From contig NC_084830.1 in NCBI RefSeq assembly GCF_033115175.1, positions 111,316,709 through 111,380,708 of the forward strand: a stretch of DNA of 64,000 nt, read 5' to 3'. Below, in pieces: positions 44,861 through 57,194 of the stretch (positions are counted from its first letter, which is position 1; each line of letters begins with the position of its first letter). The notes under the pieces were generated by a model. That model did no database searches. It was not told where the DNA came from and worked only from the letters and a program-made list of their open reading frames with translations. The position numbers were made by a program, and so were the translations under genes. Origin of the DNA: Lepus europaeus (lineage: Eukaryota; Chordata; Mammalia; Lagomorpha; Leporidae).

Positions 44861-46169
44861 CACAGGTGGTTCTGAGGGTTATGTATTTCTTTTCATCTGT
44901 GCCTTCCAAGGCTCCATCCCAATGCTGGCACTCAGTCTCTATCCATAAGTGCTGATTACATGAGCTACTCCATGGTGAGCTTGCTCAGGTAGGCTGGATG
45001 ACTCGGAATGTGCTGATTTTCAGAGAATGAGTGAAAACTCTCCCTCTTCTGAGTAAGGGCTGGAAATCTAATCTCTATCACCAGGACTCAGGAGAAGGCA
45101 GGAGCCTCCCTCTTGAGGGTCTGCCTGGATGTTTGTAGCAGAGCAAAGAGAGAATTGTTTTTTCCAAGCAGTGTGTAGATATTTCTTCTTCCCAAATAGA
45201 CCTACGAACAGAACGTGATTCATAATGGGAAACAGATTTCCCCCCTCCAAATAAATGGAATGTCCCCACCTCCCAAACTGAGAAGAGAATTGTTTCCTCT
45301 TTACAAAAGAAACAAATTGGGTTCTCCAAGGAATAATCAGAGCAGTTTTTAAAATTGTCGTAACAAGCAAGATATGGTTTCGTGGATGATGAAAGGACAT
45401 TTGCCTTCCTTGGGTCTGGACGTGAAGGACTGGTTGGAGAATCACATGGGCCTTTCTCCTGCCCCGCCTGATTTCTGTGCCTTGACATTTTGTCCGTGCC
45501 AGACAAGGGAGAGCAATTCTCCCCTCAGTGAGTTTGGTGGGCCTGCCCGGGTCCCGCTGTCTCCCTGACAAGACTTTTTCTTCCTTGCTGACTCCTCTTC
45601 TTCAGTTCTCTACTGAAGTAGGTCCGCCTGCCCCAGCCAAACTTCCTGACAGCTACAGTTCATTTTATTGCATGAGAGAGGGCATTGCAGATGGAAGACT
45701 TGCCTGAGCAAAGGCATGGTGCCTGGTGGGTACAGAAGATCTACCTGGTGGATGAGCTGTTTGGGCTGTAATTCCAGGTGCCCAGGACGTCAGGCTGCGG
45801 CTTTTCCTGTTGCTGAAGGTGGAGAGCCATAGAGGGTTGAAGACCCCAGTGCTGTGTACTTGGATGAAAGTTAGCATGAGCTGTGTGTTTGGCCAAGTGC
45901 TGTTGTGCATGGATGACAAGAGTCGGTACAAGTAAGAGTGGATGGGGAAAGGGAGGAACAGCAGTCATTTGATCCAAAAGCTTTAGCTCCCTAATCCTTT
46001 GCTGGGTCCCAGAAACATGGATGGGACTTTCTCACAACCCTGGCGCTTTTGTATACAGGCTAACAAACAGCCAGATGATGTCTTCAGCTCCCTAGGAGCT
46101 TAGGAGCAGAGAGCAGAGAGCCCAGACTGTTTAGATTTGCGGGAGCTATGCTCTATATAATGCTCAGAA
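44861..46169. other. Intron 1, unassigned
   Basis: The stretch at 45085-45420 is unique, AT-balanced and free of named repeats. Two minus-strand frames (167 and 142 codons) overlap here with no recognisable protein. It could be a conserved non-coding element or chance. Confidence 0.35.
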
Positions 46170-46330
46170 GATATGCGAACAAATAACTTCACCTCTGGAT
46201 CTCAGTTACCCACGAGATGGTGATAGTGAAAATACCCACCTCATAGGATTGCTGTGAAATGAATGGTGCTGGAGACATGGTGAGAACTCAACACAGGACA
46301 GAACTGCTGTTGGTATTAAGCACTGTATGT
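46170..46330 (+). mobile_element. MIR element
   Basis: The core reads acttcacctctggatctcag, then aaatacccacctcataggat and tgctgtgaaatga. Confidence 0.7.
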
Positions 46331-46339
46331 ATTCTTCCC

Positions 46340-46530
46340 TAGTACTAGTCATTTGTGCAAGTCATTTTAAATTTATAAACCCATTTCTCTTCCATTACCC
46401 TACTTGATCCTCTCAGAAGCCCTCTGAGATTCAGCAATGGCTGTTAAGCCATTTTGCAGATGAGAAAAGTGGTTTCCCAAAACCACACGATTAGTAAACT
46501 CTGAAACTGAGACCTGAGCCCTGTGCCACA
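46340..46530 (-). mobile_element. MIR element
   Basis: The reverse core reads ctctcagaagccctctgaga, then ttttgcagatgagaaaagtg and ccacacgattagtaaactct. Confidence 0.7.
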
Positions 46531-46969
46531 GCTCTCATCTGCTTGATCATGAACTCTGTGCCATTCTGCCATCTCGCAGGGGCATAGGGATGTGTCAGCC
46601 CAGCGGGTGATGGCCAGATTTGTAGAAAGCAAGCTCTGCTCTTGGGGAGCTCGTAACCCCATTAACGTTGGAAGAGCCGTGCTGTAGAAAGTAGAGAGGC
46701 CGTATGCCAAGAGAGAGCCACTTCTGCAGTCTCCAGGGAAGGAAGGCAAGCTAGAAGTGGACTAGCCAGGAGTCTTGTATGGCGCCATCAGATGACACCC
46801 AGAATTTCCTTATGCTGAACCTGCAGAGACCTGTCTCTGATTTCCTGCATGTCACTCAGCAAATTCCCTCCATGTGTGAAATGAGCAGTGAAGCCAACTC
46901 TCTGGCGGATGGTGTTAGCTCCAAGTTGCATCACATCCCTCTCCCCCCCACCCGCCCCGCTCCTTCGCA

Positions 46970-47260
46970 ACAGACCTTAACATTATTCTGTGATTACTTC
47001 GCATCATCCTTCCCAAATGTGCATCAAATTAAAGAGTTATTAGGGCATGGCAGGACATGTTTATGGGGAAGAATTTCTTTTAAAGTCACAGCTCAGCCTG
47101 AACTCACTTTATTAGTGTTTATACAAAGCATGTAGTCTGTTCCAGTGCAATTCATGTTTATATTCCTGCAGCAATCATTGCATTCCTTGGGTTGCTCTGT
47201 CCTGTTTTCTTACAGCAATTACTGCACCTATATTAAAAGTTAATAGTGTGTGTGTGCGCT
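46970..47260. promoter_or_regulatory. Candidate conserved non-coding element
   Basis: Unique AT-rich sequence with aacattattctgtgattact, aaattaaagagttattaggg and cagcaattactgcacctata. It ends in a short (GT)n. There is no repeat wording. Status is inferred from texture only. Confidence 0.28.
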
Positions 47261-47689
47261 CTGTGCCTAGATGGACTTGGAGGTGACACTTGACCACCAT
47301 GTGTCCTTCATAATCATGAACTTGGAAGGGGTCTGCAGCCCAAGTGGACAGGAAGGGTACTGCTTCAGAACAAAGACAAGATAGATAGCCAGGCCCCAGT
47401 GTGCATGCTTTCTTTGTCAGAAGCTTCTGTCGGGAATTTGGTGGCTCTAGCTAGGATGACCATTTGTGTTCATTTGTATCCTAATGTTTTCTTGATATGA
47501 TTATGACCGCTATCCCCTTTGGCTCACAAAAATATTCAAGTTTAGATAATAAAGCTATGTGGTACCCCTGCTTCTAACAGATGCCAAGATTTAGTGGTAT
47601 AAATGAACACTATATTTCCAACCATCATCAATGAAGGGTACAGATAACTCAGTTAAAACTATCAACAAAGAGCTCAAATTCACTTCACT

Positions 47690-47810
47690 CAGTCATTCAA
47701 CAAATGATGCTATTTGCTCTGTTTATGTGCCAGGGATTTAGCTGAGTCCTGGTGATGCAAACTTAAAGAAGATATGGCCCTGGATCCCAAGATGTTGGAG
47801 TTTATTGGTT
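47690..47810. mobile_element. L2/MIR-like fragment
   Basis: The text cagtcattcaacaaatgatg, then tttatgtgccagggatttag, is L2-associated wording. Confidence 0.4.
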
Positions 47811-47939
47811 TAGCTAATGGCTACTAAAATCCTTTGACCAGATTATTTTAATTTGTCTTTCACCTTTGAGGACTCTGTGTTCCTGTTTTGCAAGTTGATT
47901 GCTACATTTACGGGTAGGCCAAATGCTCATGCAGTATTT

Positions 47940-48130
47940 ATCAGCTTGTAATCATGGACAAATGGCTTAATCTCCCCTTGCCTCCTTTTATCCACTCATA
48001 GATTGGGACTAATGATAGCATTGATGTCTCTGCTGGTTGTGACGATTCAAAGAGGCCTGAACTGTGAAGCACTTAGCATTGTACTTGGTTCATGGGAAGC
48101 ACTCATAAGTGTTGACTCTTGCATAATAAT
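47940..48130 (+). mobile_element. MIR element
   Basis: The core reads catggacaaatggcttaatc, then atagattgggactaatgata, and the tail is agcattgtacttggttcatg. Confidence 0.65.
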
Positions 48131-49299
48131 GACTGATTCATAAATTTATTTAGGCTGCATTTGAACCTCTTGACTAAAATTTGGTGGCCTTCTTTTCAAA
48201 TAAATTGATTAAAGTTATGTGTATTAGTGTAGTCTATAACCAATTAGAATTCTAGATTGTGATCCTAGGGAATCAGCTGGTTTACTTTTCTCCCTTTGAA
48301 GTGGGGAAGGTAACTTTTACAGGGTCATGTTATGAGTTGGAAAGATTGCATGGAGGAGGAGGATGGATACCTAACTTCTAGAAAATTTGGTCTGACTGTG
48401 CAGCATAACCATGTGTACCACTCAGCATATACAAGACAATGCAGTAAGAATAAACACAAATGCATCAGTGGCAAACATAATGAAATTGCATTGATTCCTC
48501 TTCATAGGTTCTTGTCCAGCACTAGTGATCAGAATAGTGGTGGTTGGGTTACACTCCACCAAGTCACTCAGGAACCCAGTCTCCTTCCTTCTTGGGACAC
48601 CAGCAGTCAAGGAGAAGAGAGCATAATGCTTATGCAGGATGTTGTATGCCCAGGCCTGGAAATGGTGTGTAGTATACCGATCCATGTTTCTTTCATAACA
48701 TATCAGTCCCCGGTCTTACTGATATGCAAAGGGTACAGGATATTTAATCTTGGCCTGGACAAAAATGGAATAAGCTGGCGAATACATAGCACTGTCTCTA
48801 CCATTCTGGGTTCTCTACATTTCTTGCCATACTTCCAAAGACTAACCCCTCTCTCTCCTGGGATTTCTGTTTCCCAATACCCAGGGAGTTGACACCTGTT
48901 ACACCAGGTACATTCACAGGTGCTGTGGGGAGTGGTTTGGAGAGAAAGCCTTCAGAGGAGCATCTGGAAGGGCTTGGGATCTCTGGGTATGATGAAGCGG
49001 AAAATAAGGGGTGGACTCTTTGGACTGATAGTCATCATCTACTGGTGAAGAATAAATTGCCTGAAGTCATCACAGGGAGGCAGACTTTAGGAAGGGTTAT
49101 TACTTATTTATGTTATCCTGAGACTGAGGGCTGTCATGAAGGGAGAGCTCTCTGCAATGCTTTACTGGAGGATGTGATTGGCGTAGGGGAGGCAGGGAAG
49201 CACTGTGGATGAGACCATGGGGTCCCTTCAAGGTCCTATCAATGCTTTCCACTTCCTATTTGTGCCCACATTTTGCCTGAATGGTAATAACACACAGAT
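48131..49299. mobile_element. Ancient interspersed repeat, family not assigned
   Basis: Phrases such as actcaggaacccagtctcct and aagctggcgaatacatagca resemble the old repeat at 58300-59340. A 186-codon frame at 48332-48892 lies inside it and is not credible as a gene. The outer limits are not defined. Confidence 0.3.
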
Positions 49300-49520
49300 A
49301 GTAATGGTTACTCCATGAGTACATACTATGTGATCAGCCCTAGGCCAGGATCACTTTATCATCTGTTTAATCTTCATGATATCCTAGGAGTGAAGTACTG
49401 TTATTATTACCAGTGATAAAGACGAGGAAGCAGAGTTTTAGGCATGGGTTAAGTTACTTGCCTAAAATCACACTGCTATCTGGTAAGATCTGTGCCTGGG
49501 CTCTGTGGTTTTGGGGCCTG
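49300..49520 (-). mobile_element. MIR element
   Basis: The reverse wording is tttaatcttcatgatatcct, then attaccagtgataaagacga and cttgcctaaaatcacactgc. Confidence 0.75.
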
Positions 49521-50642
49521 TAGTCTTAGCCATGGCATTCAGGAGGGGGGGGAATCTCAAAATTAAATGCCTATAAAGATCAAACAGGTAACCCAGGTGA
49601 GGAGAGCAGATCTGGTGAAATGCAGAACACATGCTTTGTCCAAAATGGGCAGTTGCCCCTTCGCAGCAGCTTTTGGTGCGACTGTCTGGTGTTTGGAGAT
49701 AAGCCAGAATTCCAGATTTGTGTATGAAATGCTCCCAAATTGACAATTAATTTACACATGTGAAAATCACAATGAGAGCCAGACTAAACACGTCTACAGG
49801 CCAAAATTCACCCATGGGCTACCAGTTTGCACATTCTTCTCTGCTGCCCCTAACACACAGCTAGCTGTAGCCCACATGTTGGTGTTATTGCTGGGGAATG
49901 AAGCTGAACCTAGCAAAATGCAGGCAAGAAGGGCTCCTGCTGGAAGGGGAAAAAGAGGAAAGACCCCATGCCTATGCCCTCTTCCTCACAGAACCCTCCC
50001 CATACAGCTAGGCATCTAGCTTGCGCCTCTGTCTGACTTGCTCTTCTTCCTGCAGGTAGCTGTCTGCACAGGACTGGCTGCAGGCTTTTGCAGGTGTAAA
50101 ATTATATATGCGAGAGTGTTGCCAAGCCAAAAATTCAGCCCAGGGAGGCTTCGTTCCCAAACAACTGAGGTAGTGTGAAGCCAGTTTTTAAAATCAAATT
50201 CAGTCACTTCTTTCCCAAATGTGTGTATGTGTTTTTAAACTTGCGTGTGGTTATATAATGGATGCGAATGAAGTGCTGAAAATCAGAGAATAATTGACTA
50301 GTGCCTCCTGTTGTGTGAGTTTGGAGCAGTCAGGCTCAGGATGAGTGCTCCAGGTGGGTGATCCGCCAGGAAACAACAGCTGCCCGTGACCTCCTGGGAT
50401 GGCAATTCAACGGATCTTGGACACATGCTGTTTTCATTCTGCCATCAGGGCAGGTGGATGGATGGCATTAGAAGAAACAAAGAAAGACATCCATTTGGGA
50501 AAGCAAGGGGAGGCAGTCCTGCGAACTGTCCCTGGACTTGTGCAGGATCGCCATGGCCAGATTCTCAGAGTGTTGAGCTCTGAGTTTTGAGGTTGTCACT
50601 CTGATCACTTCAGCTGTGTTTGGGGGAAGAGTCTTAGGTCAA
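49521..50642. other. Intron 1, nothing recognised
   Basis: Unique sequence; no repeat or exon is named. Confidence 0.4.
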
Positions 50643-50651
50643 CCAGACCAC

Positions 50652-51014
50652 TTTTTTTTTTGGCAGGCAGAGTTAGACAGTGAGAGAGAGACAGACAGAG
50701 AGAAAGGTCTTCCTTTTTCTGTTGGTTCACCCCCTAAATGGCCGCTACAGCCGGTGCGTTGCAGCTGACGCGCTGCGCTGATCCAAAGGCAGGAGCCAGG
50801 TGCCTTCTCCTGGTCTCCCATGGGGTGCAGGGCCCAAGGACCTGGGCCATCCTCCACTGCATTCCTGGGCCACAGCAGAGAGCTGGACTGGAAGAGGAGC
50901 AACCAGGACAGAATCCGGCGCCCCAACTGGGACTAGAACCCGGTGTGCCGGCGCCGCAGGCGGAGTAATCCTCCTAATTAGGCAATTTTTAGGCCTAGTG
51001 AGCCGCAGTGCTGG
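50652..51014 (-). mobile_element. Young CSINE, minus strand
   Basis: Body with atggccgctacagccggtgc and a head with aacccggtgtgccggcgccg. The perfect repeat ccagaccacttttt lies at 50643-50656 and 51015-51028. Its head carries a cctaattaggcaatttttag insertion compared with other copies. Confidence 0.95.
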
Positions 51015-51454
51015 CCAGACCACTTTTTGTGGGTGGTTTCTGAGGGCACAGGTAAGAGGTACAGAGTGGTACATGTTTGCTCCCAAAAACATTGACCATA
51101 TTGACAAGCAAACTGTGAAAGGTTTGAAAAAGTAGCCACAAACCTTTTTGCCTCACCAGCCCAAGAAAACTAGTTTGGTCTCCGTTTTTTCCTGTGGGTC
51201 TCAAAGGGACCTTCCTTCAGGCCCAGGGTCCGGGAGGAAGTGTGGGGAGATACTCTTCCTGGTCCTTTGGGAGCCAAGGCAAGCACACAGGAAGCACGCA
51301 GCCACTGGCGAGATGGAAGTGTGATGGAAAGACCAAACAAGTTGTGCAGAAGCGAAGTGATCCAGAAGTTCAGGGGAGGGGAAACCAGCATGGGATGCTG
51401 AGGACGGCTGCAGGGGCACGCCGGGACTTGACAAAGCCTGGAAATACGGTGTGT

Positions 51455-51860
51455 CCTATTCCAAGGCTGCCATAGCAAAGCCCCACAAAATGAGTGCAAC
51501 AGGCATTGATTCTTTTTGCATTGTTAGAGTCTAAAACCTGAACTTGAGTTGGCAGCAGGGCCGTGCTGTTTCTGAAATCTGCAGGGGAAAATCCGTCTTT
51601 GCATCTTTTTAGTTTCTGGTGGTGGCCAGCATCCCCGGTGTGTCTTGGTTTGCAGCTGCATCACTCCTGTCTCTGCCTCTGTAGTCTCACAGTGCTCTGC
51701 TGTGTGTCTCTGTCTCTTCTTATCAGGACCCAGTCCTGTTGGCTTAAGGTCCACCTAATGCTTGCATTTTACATCTGTACAGGGCCTGTTTCCAAATAAA
51801 GTCACATTCATCCGTCACAGGGGTTGAGATATCACATGGCTTTAGGGGCACACTGTTCAA
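51455..51860. mobile_element. Ancient interspersed repeat, family not assigned
   Basis: The wording ccaaggctgccatagcaaag, then ctcttcttatcaggacccag and tccaaataaagtcacattca, belongs to a well-known old mammalian repeat whose name I cannot state safely. Confidence 0.45.
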
Positions 51861-52609
51861 CCCCTACCTACTGCAGTAGGATATGGACGGAGACACGAAG
51901 TGGAGGGCTTTGCAGGGCAGCAAATAGCAGGAACAGAGCGCCCAGCACAGTTCCTCAATCTTGGAGTTGCTCAGTCAATGTCTGTGGCTACAAAGAAGAA
52001 AGAATCTAATGAGGACAGCGATGAGGCCCACCTGGCTGCAGAGCTATTGTGCTGTAGATTGAAGTTGGCATTTGGGGGACATTAAGCTGGTTGCACGAGG
52101 CAAGACTGATGTCAGGGGACAGAGGCCAGAGTTAGGAAGTTAGTTATTTCCCTGCTTGCCCCCTTCAGCGGTTGAGACTGCTGAAGGTGTGCTGTCAGCC
52201 CAGGGCTGCCCCATAGACTGCATGCTGCCTGCCTCTGTCATCCCACCTGGTGCTACTTTGCTGCTGGCTCCTGGACCTTCTGTGGTTGGTTAGCCCATCC
52301 GAATGGTGTCTCCCCTTGGAGCCTTCTCATTTTATCCTTGCACCTGCAATGTCTCCTCTCAGCCTCTTCCCTCATCTGGCACCTTCTTGTGTTATTTTGG
52401 TCTCAGACCCGGTATCGCTTTGTAAGTGAAGTCCCTCCTGTCTGCCCTAGAGAAGGCATTGGCTGCCTTTCCTCCCACCCAGTCTGCATTCTTTTCTCCT
52501 CACTCTGAAGCTGCTCCTTCCTAGTTATTTCCTCAGCATCACCTGTAGTTCAAACCCACATCTTCTGGCTGCTGAGTTACGGTTGCCTGAATCCCACTGT
52601 ATTCATTTT
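51861..52609. other. Intron 1, nothing recognised
   Basis: Unique, pyrimidine-rich toward 52250-52560. No exon is supported. Confidence 0.4.
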
Positions 52610-53080
52610 CTGCCCTGCCTCCAGTGTGCTGGCTTGCAACAGCACACACTCATTACCTCACAGTAGCTGGGTTTCACAAGGCTGCAGTCCAGTGTTGGTT
52701 GAGGCTGTGGTGTCATCTTAAGGCTCTTGTGGGGAGGATCCGCCTTCAAGCGCATCAGTTCCGTGCCCTGTAAACCTTGGGCAGAGCCTCCAGTTCTTGC
52801 TGGCATCCTCAGCTCCCAGTTGCTGTGAATGGAGGCTGGGCTCAGTTCCTTGCCATGTAGAACTCTCCCACAGGCTGATTGGTTCAACCTAGCTAGCGTG
52901 AAAAAATAATCCCCTAGCATAACTGGACTTGCAGATGTAAGGAAGTTGCCACGAAGGGGCCATCCCATCACATTTGCTGACTCGTACCAGTTGAAAGTGA
53001 GTCCCTAGGTCCTGTCACATTCAAGGAGGGAGAGGGCAAGGGGGCAATCTTGGGATCCATCTTAGGATCTGTCTGCCACA
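52610..53080 (+). mobile_element. Ancient interspersed repeat, family not assigned
   Basis: The wording ggtttcacaaggctgcagtc, then gtggggaggatccgccttca and ggatctgtctgccacact, is the same family as at 26700 and 58680. Confidence 0.45.
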
Positions 53081-53193
53081 CTCATCAGGAGAATAAACAC
53101 TTCTTAAAAGGAACTGTTTGTTGTTCGACACTCTGTCCTTAGCCACAAGCCTGATGCCAGGCCCAGAGTAGGTACTTAGGAAGGTTTGTTGAT

Positions 53194-53232
53194 GGGAGGA
53201 AGGGAGGGAGGGAGGAAGGAAGGAGAGAGGGA
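53194..53232 (+). repeat. Purine-only (GGAA/GGGA)n tract
   Basis: About 38 purines in a row, prone to triplex or slipped structures and to length variation. Confidence 0.8.
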
Positions 53233-53329
53233 TGAATGGAGACTCGTGCTTTCCCTTGCAGTGTGCTTTCACAGCCAAACAAATCCACCTACGGTTGTCC
53301 CAAGGCGATGCTTCTGGGTGTTTATCCTC

Positions 53330-53502
53330 ACTGCGACTTTCACCTTCCTTTCTCCCTTTCTTGTATTCCCATCCCAAGATGACAATGGCCAGCTCATTCT
53401 GGAAGTCTCTGGTAAAATGTCACCTTTCCTTGGAAGCCTCTTCCGATCCCTTCGACCTCATACTCCCTCCTGTCTCTCCCACAAGCTTTTGTTTATGCCT
53501 CT
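53330..53502 (+). mobile_element. L2 fragment, left part
   Basis: The wording ggtaaaatgtcacctttcct, then tggaagcctcttccgatccc, is L2. It continues at 53736 after a DNA transposon. Confidence 0.6.
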
Positions 53503-53735
53503 GGCATGCTGCAAAGCAAGAGTCCATAGGCTGCAGCCCCTGGGCCAAGTCCAGCCTTCCATCTGTTTTTGTAAATAAAGTTTTATTGGCACAGTGCCAT
53601 GCCCATTTGTTTATGTACCATCCGTGCTTCCTTTCATACCACAAAGCAGAGTTGAATATTTGTGATAGAAAATACGGCCGAGGAGATCCAAACCATTTAC
53701 CATCCAGCCCTTTGAGAGAAGTTTGCCAGCCCCGC
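53503..53735 (+). mobile_element. hAT-type DNA transposon within L2
   Basis: Typical wording: gggccaagtccagccttcca, then tttttgtaaataaagtttta and ttggcacagtgccatgccca. It ends ccctttgagagaagtttgcc. It is the same family as the element at 44096-44852, in the opposite orientation and without the longer interior. Confidence 0.75.
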
Positions 53736-53910
53736 AATACAGAATGTTTATCACAGCCTGGGGTCTTTATTTCTTCCTCACTAACCTCTGGGGTCCTTAA
53801 GGGCAGGGATCACGTGGGTATCATTTACAGCTGTATCTTAGATTTGATTGAAGCCCTTGAAATTTAATAGTCAAGACATTTCTGTTGAGCGAATGAATGA
53901 TGCATCAGTG
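53736..53910 (+). mobile_element. L2 fragment, right part (3' end)
   Basis: The wording ctctggggtccttaagggca, then gggatcacgtgggtatcatt, ends in gttgagcgaatgaatgatg. Confidence 0.65.
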
Positions 53911-55564
53911 TGAAACAGAAAGCAGGTGGAAAGCTCAAATTAGGATTTTCAAGGAGGGTTGCTGCTTACGGGAACTATTTCAAAGGTGGGGGTATGGTTT
54001 AGGGAACTACCAGAGATACTGTGGAACCCCTGGCCCTCCACCTCCACCCCCAAGCTAGAAGAGGTGAGAGGAGGCAATCTCATCTGTAGTTCAGGAAATG
54101 GACAGAGTCTGAGAGGAGCTTAGAGCTCTGCTGGCAAAATCAGCCAACCTGGGTGATCTCCCAGGGAGGAGAGGAGGGGGAATTCCTTGTCCTCCTCTCC
54201 CCTCCTCCCCCATATCCTGACCAATCTGCAGGGGGAAAGGGCACAGGAGCCAGCCCTGTGATGTTGTCTGTTCAGATCAGCCCCACAGAGCAGAAGAGAG
54301 TACAGAGAGGATGATGACAATGAGGCCAGAGCCCCTTTGCCAACTTGTTCTGGTTTGGTTGGAAACTCTTTGCAGGTGGTAAATGAAGGGTCAAGTTGGG
54401 CAGTGGGGGTGTTTTAATTCTTGCTTCTCTTACCCGTTTTCTAAGCAGGATCCGCCAATTGCATTATGGGTTATTGAATGTGGGAGCCTCATACGTCTGA
54501 AGCCTTGTTCAGGAGCTTCCTGTCTGTTGGCAGTCCCTTCAGTCTAATTCCCAGCACTAACCCTGCTGTCACCATACCATTACCATTACCACGTACTTGC
54601 TCCCCATCTCTTCCCAGAGGTCTTCTGCCTGAGTTCCTGCTCTTAATTCTCCTGTGTCTCTGCCCACTCCCCATGGGATTTAGACCTCATCTCTTAACGT
54701 TTAACTTACATTCTTACATTTTCCTCTGAGCATCTCATGGGTCTTAGTCCATCTCCTTGGCCAGACCCCAAGCCCATTTAGGCAGGGCCCAAGCCATGTC
54801 CTTTTAATTTTTAATCCACTTGGTTATAGGCTCCTAACATATGAGAATCATGGACCTCAAAGTTGACAGGAGTTTGTTGGTCAGGTCGTCCAGCCTTCCA
54901 CCCATCACAGGTACCCTGTAGACATCAGGTGCAGCACAAGTTAACTGCTCATTGCTATGTTCCTAAATTTGAATACATGAAATACATGAAGTTTGTATTC
55001 CTTAAATAAGATTTTTAAAAAGCTGCTAACCTCTACTTGCATACCTCTGTGGTGGAGCACTGCTACATTGCATGGCAGCCCCTACAAGTTCATGTTATAT
55101 GAGGACCCTATCTTTTTTCCTAAAACCCGGAAGTTGGAACTCTGTATGTACTTGTTGTATAAGGGCAGGTGGTCCTGAAAGTCTTGTCTTTAACCAATGC
55201 TGTTCTCTAACTATGTGAAGATGTTCTTCAACTTATGATAAGGATATATCCACATCAACCCATCATTAAGATGAAAATGCTGAGTATGCCTTTAATACTC
55301 TTAACCTACTGAATGTCATAGCTTAGCCTGGCCTATTTAAATGTGCTTAGAGCACTTACATTAGCCTGCATTGGGTAAAATCACCTACCACAAAGCCTAT
55401 TTTATCCCAAGGTGTTGATTGTCTCATGTAACTCACTGAATACTGTACTGAAAGTGAAACACGGAATGGTAATGTGGCTAAGCTTTTGTGCAGCCATAAA
55501 ATCAGAGACTCTTTAGTCAAGCTACTGTAAGTTGAGGCCAAACCATCTGTATGTTTAACTAATG
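53911..55564. other. Intron 1, unassigned; short purine/pyrimidine inverted repeat
   Basis: At 54168-54205, aggagaggagg is followed 12 bases later by cctcctctcc, forming a purine/pyrimidine hairpin. The rest is unique sequence with no exon. Confidence 0.4.
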
Positions 55565-55574
55565 CAGCCATCCT

Positions 55575-55625
55575 TTTTTAAAAAAGACTCATTTATTTAT
55601 TTGAAAGACAGAGTTACAGAGAGGC

Positions 55626-55675
<50 letters not shown>

Positions 55676-55928
55676 CCCATTCGCTGGTTCTCTCCCCAAA
55701 TAGTGGCAATGGCCAGAGCTGGACCGATCTGAAGCTAGGAGCCAGGAGCTTCTTCCAGGTCTCCCACATGGGTGCAGGGGCCCAAGGACTTGGGCCATCT
55801 TCTACTGCTTTCCCAGGCCATAGCATAGAGCTGGATTGGAAGTGGAGCAGCCGGGACTTGAACAGGTGCCCTTATGGGATGCCGGCACTGCAGGCAGTGA
55901 CTCTACTGGCTACGCCACAGCGCTGCCC
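55575..55928 (-). mobile_element. CSINE, minus strand, with long (GA)n
   Basis: The tail atttatttatttgaaagaca leads to a (GA)n run at 55631-55671, the body and a head ending cgccacagcgctgcccc. The direct repeat cagccatcct lies at 55565-55574 and 55929-55938. Confidence 0.95.
55631..55671. repeat. (GA)20 microsatellite
   Basis: An uninterrupted dinucleotide run inside the CSINE, likely to be length-polymorphic. Confidence 0.92.
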
Positions 55929-55999
55929 CAGCCATCCTAATCCATACTATTGCATACTCTTCTTCCCAACTGTTGGATGTGGGAGGAAAGCTGACCCTT

Positions 56000-56190
56000 C
56001 TGAATGCTGTTTAGAAAGTCTTTCCTCATACACTTTATCTATTGAGCTTCGTGATAACCTTATAGAGCAGGTATTTTAGGTTGTGTTTTATAAAAGCTGT
56101 AACAACAACATCTGGAGCTCAGTAAAGTATCTTTCCCAAGGCCACACAGTTGAGAAATAAGGAAGCAGAGATTCAGATCCACATCTTCTG
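56000..56190 (-). mobile_element. MIR element
   Basis: The reverse wording is cttcgtgataaccttataga, then gcaggtattttaggttgtgt and aaggccacacagttgagaaa. Confidence 0.65.
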
Positions 56191-56887
56191 CATGTACCAT
56201 GGAAGCGTTTTCTCTTCACCCTGCTGTTTCACTGCAGATCGGTTTTATTCCTTCTTCCCAGCTGTACCAGTGTGCAAAGGAATTTTTGCAGGAATGCCTC
56301 AGAATGAATTACAAGAAGGATATGAATATATATGTGCCAAGATAGGGACAGTGGCTTGACCTAGAAAATGTCTTTTTTAAATATTTTTTTCTTTTTTTTT
56401 TTTCCTATGTTGTTCTGAGTTTCTTTTCCTCCCTGCCCCACCCAAGGTGTCAAACAGATGTGAAAATACCACAAAGCTGCAAGACTCAGCACTGGTTTAT
56501 GACTCACTGATTGGGATGGGGAAAATAACGCTGGAGATTACCATGGTGATGCCTGTTTATGGAGGCAACGTGGGAGATGATGAACAACATGGTGGAAACC
56601 AGACGTGGACGAAACAGCAAGGCAGCACTTCCTCCTTGACTTTGCAGTGGGGCTCAGCACGCCCACTGCTTTGGACCCACTGAGAGACAACGAGGGAAAG
56701 GTGCCATCTTGGCTGGAGTCGAGAGCAGCAAAGCCATGAGGCTTTGTTCTTTTCTCAAGGCATGGGGATAGGGATTGCTGAACTGTTATGTTTATGTATT
56801 TGTCAGTTCATTTATGTATTCATTTTTTCCATTCACTGGATAACCTGATGCAGTAATAAATGCTTAGACTTAAGTAGTAGATGGATA
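56191..56887. other. Intron 1, nothing recognised; RFX-like half-site
   Basis: A T-rich run lies at 56370-56404. ATTACCATGGTGAT at 56537-56550 is a weak X-box-like palindrome. Confidence 0.35.
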
Positions 56888-57176
56888 GCAGGATGTGATG
56901 GTGCAAAACATGACCTTGTGGAGTAGGTATTTGCCCATATTGGACTGCCTGAGTTTCATGCCTGCTTCTGGCTCCTGACTCCAACTTCCTGCTAATGCAG
57001 ACCATGGAGGGAGTAGAGATGGCTCAACTGATTAGATTCCTGCCACCCATGTGGGAGACCTGCATGGAGTTCCTTTTGACCCCCGTCTAGTCCCATCTGT
57101 TGTGGGCATCTGGGGAGCAAACTAGTGCATGGTGGTTCTCTGTCTCTGTCTCCCAAACAAAAATAAAGCAAAACAA
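56888..57176 (+). mobile_element. Old CSINE, plus strand
   Basis: Key blocks are gctcctgactccaacttcct, cctgccacccatgtgggaga and a CT run, then a weak A-rich tail. Confidence 0.75.
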
Positions 57177-57194
57177 GATCAAAACTACATATGG

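Noticed and set aside
48332..48892. 186-codon + strand frame
   Set aside because: It lies in diverged ancient repeat sequence, with no domain and no splice-site context.
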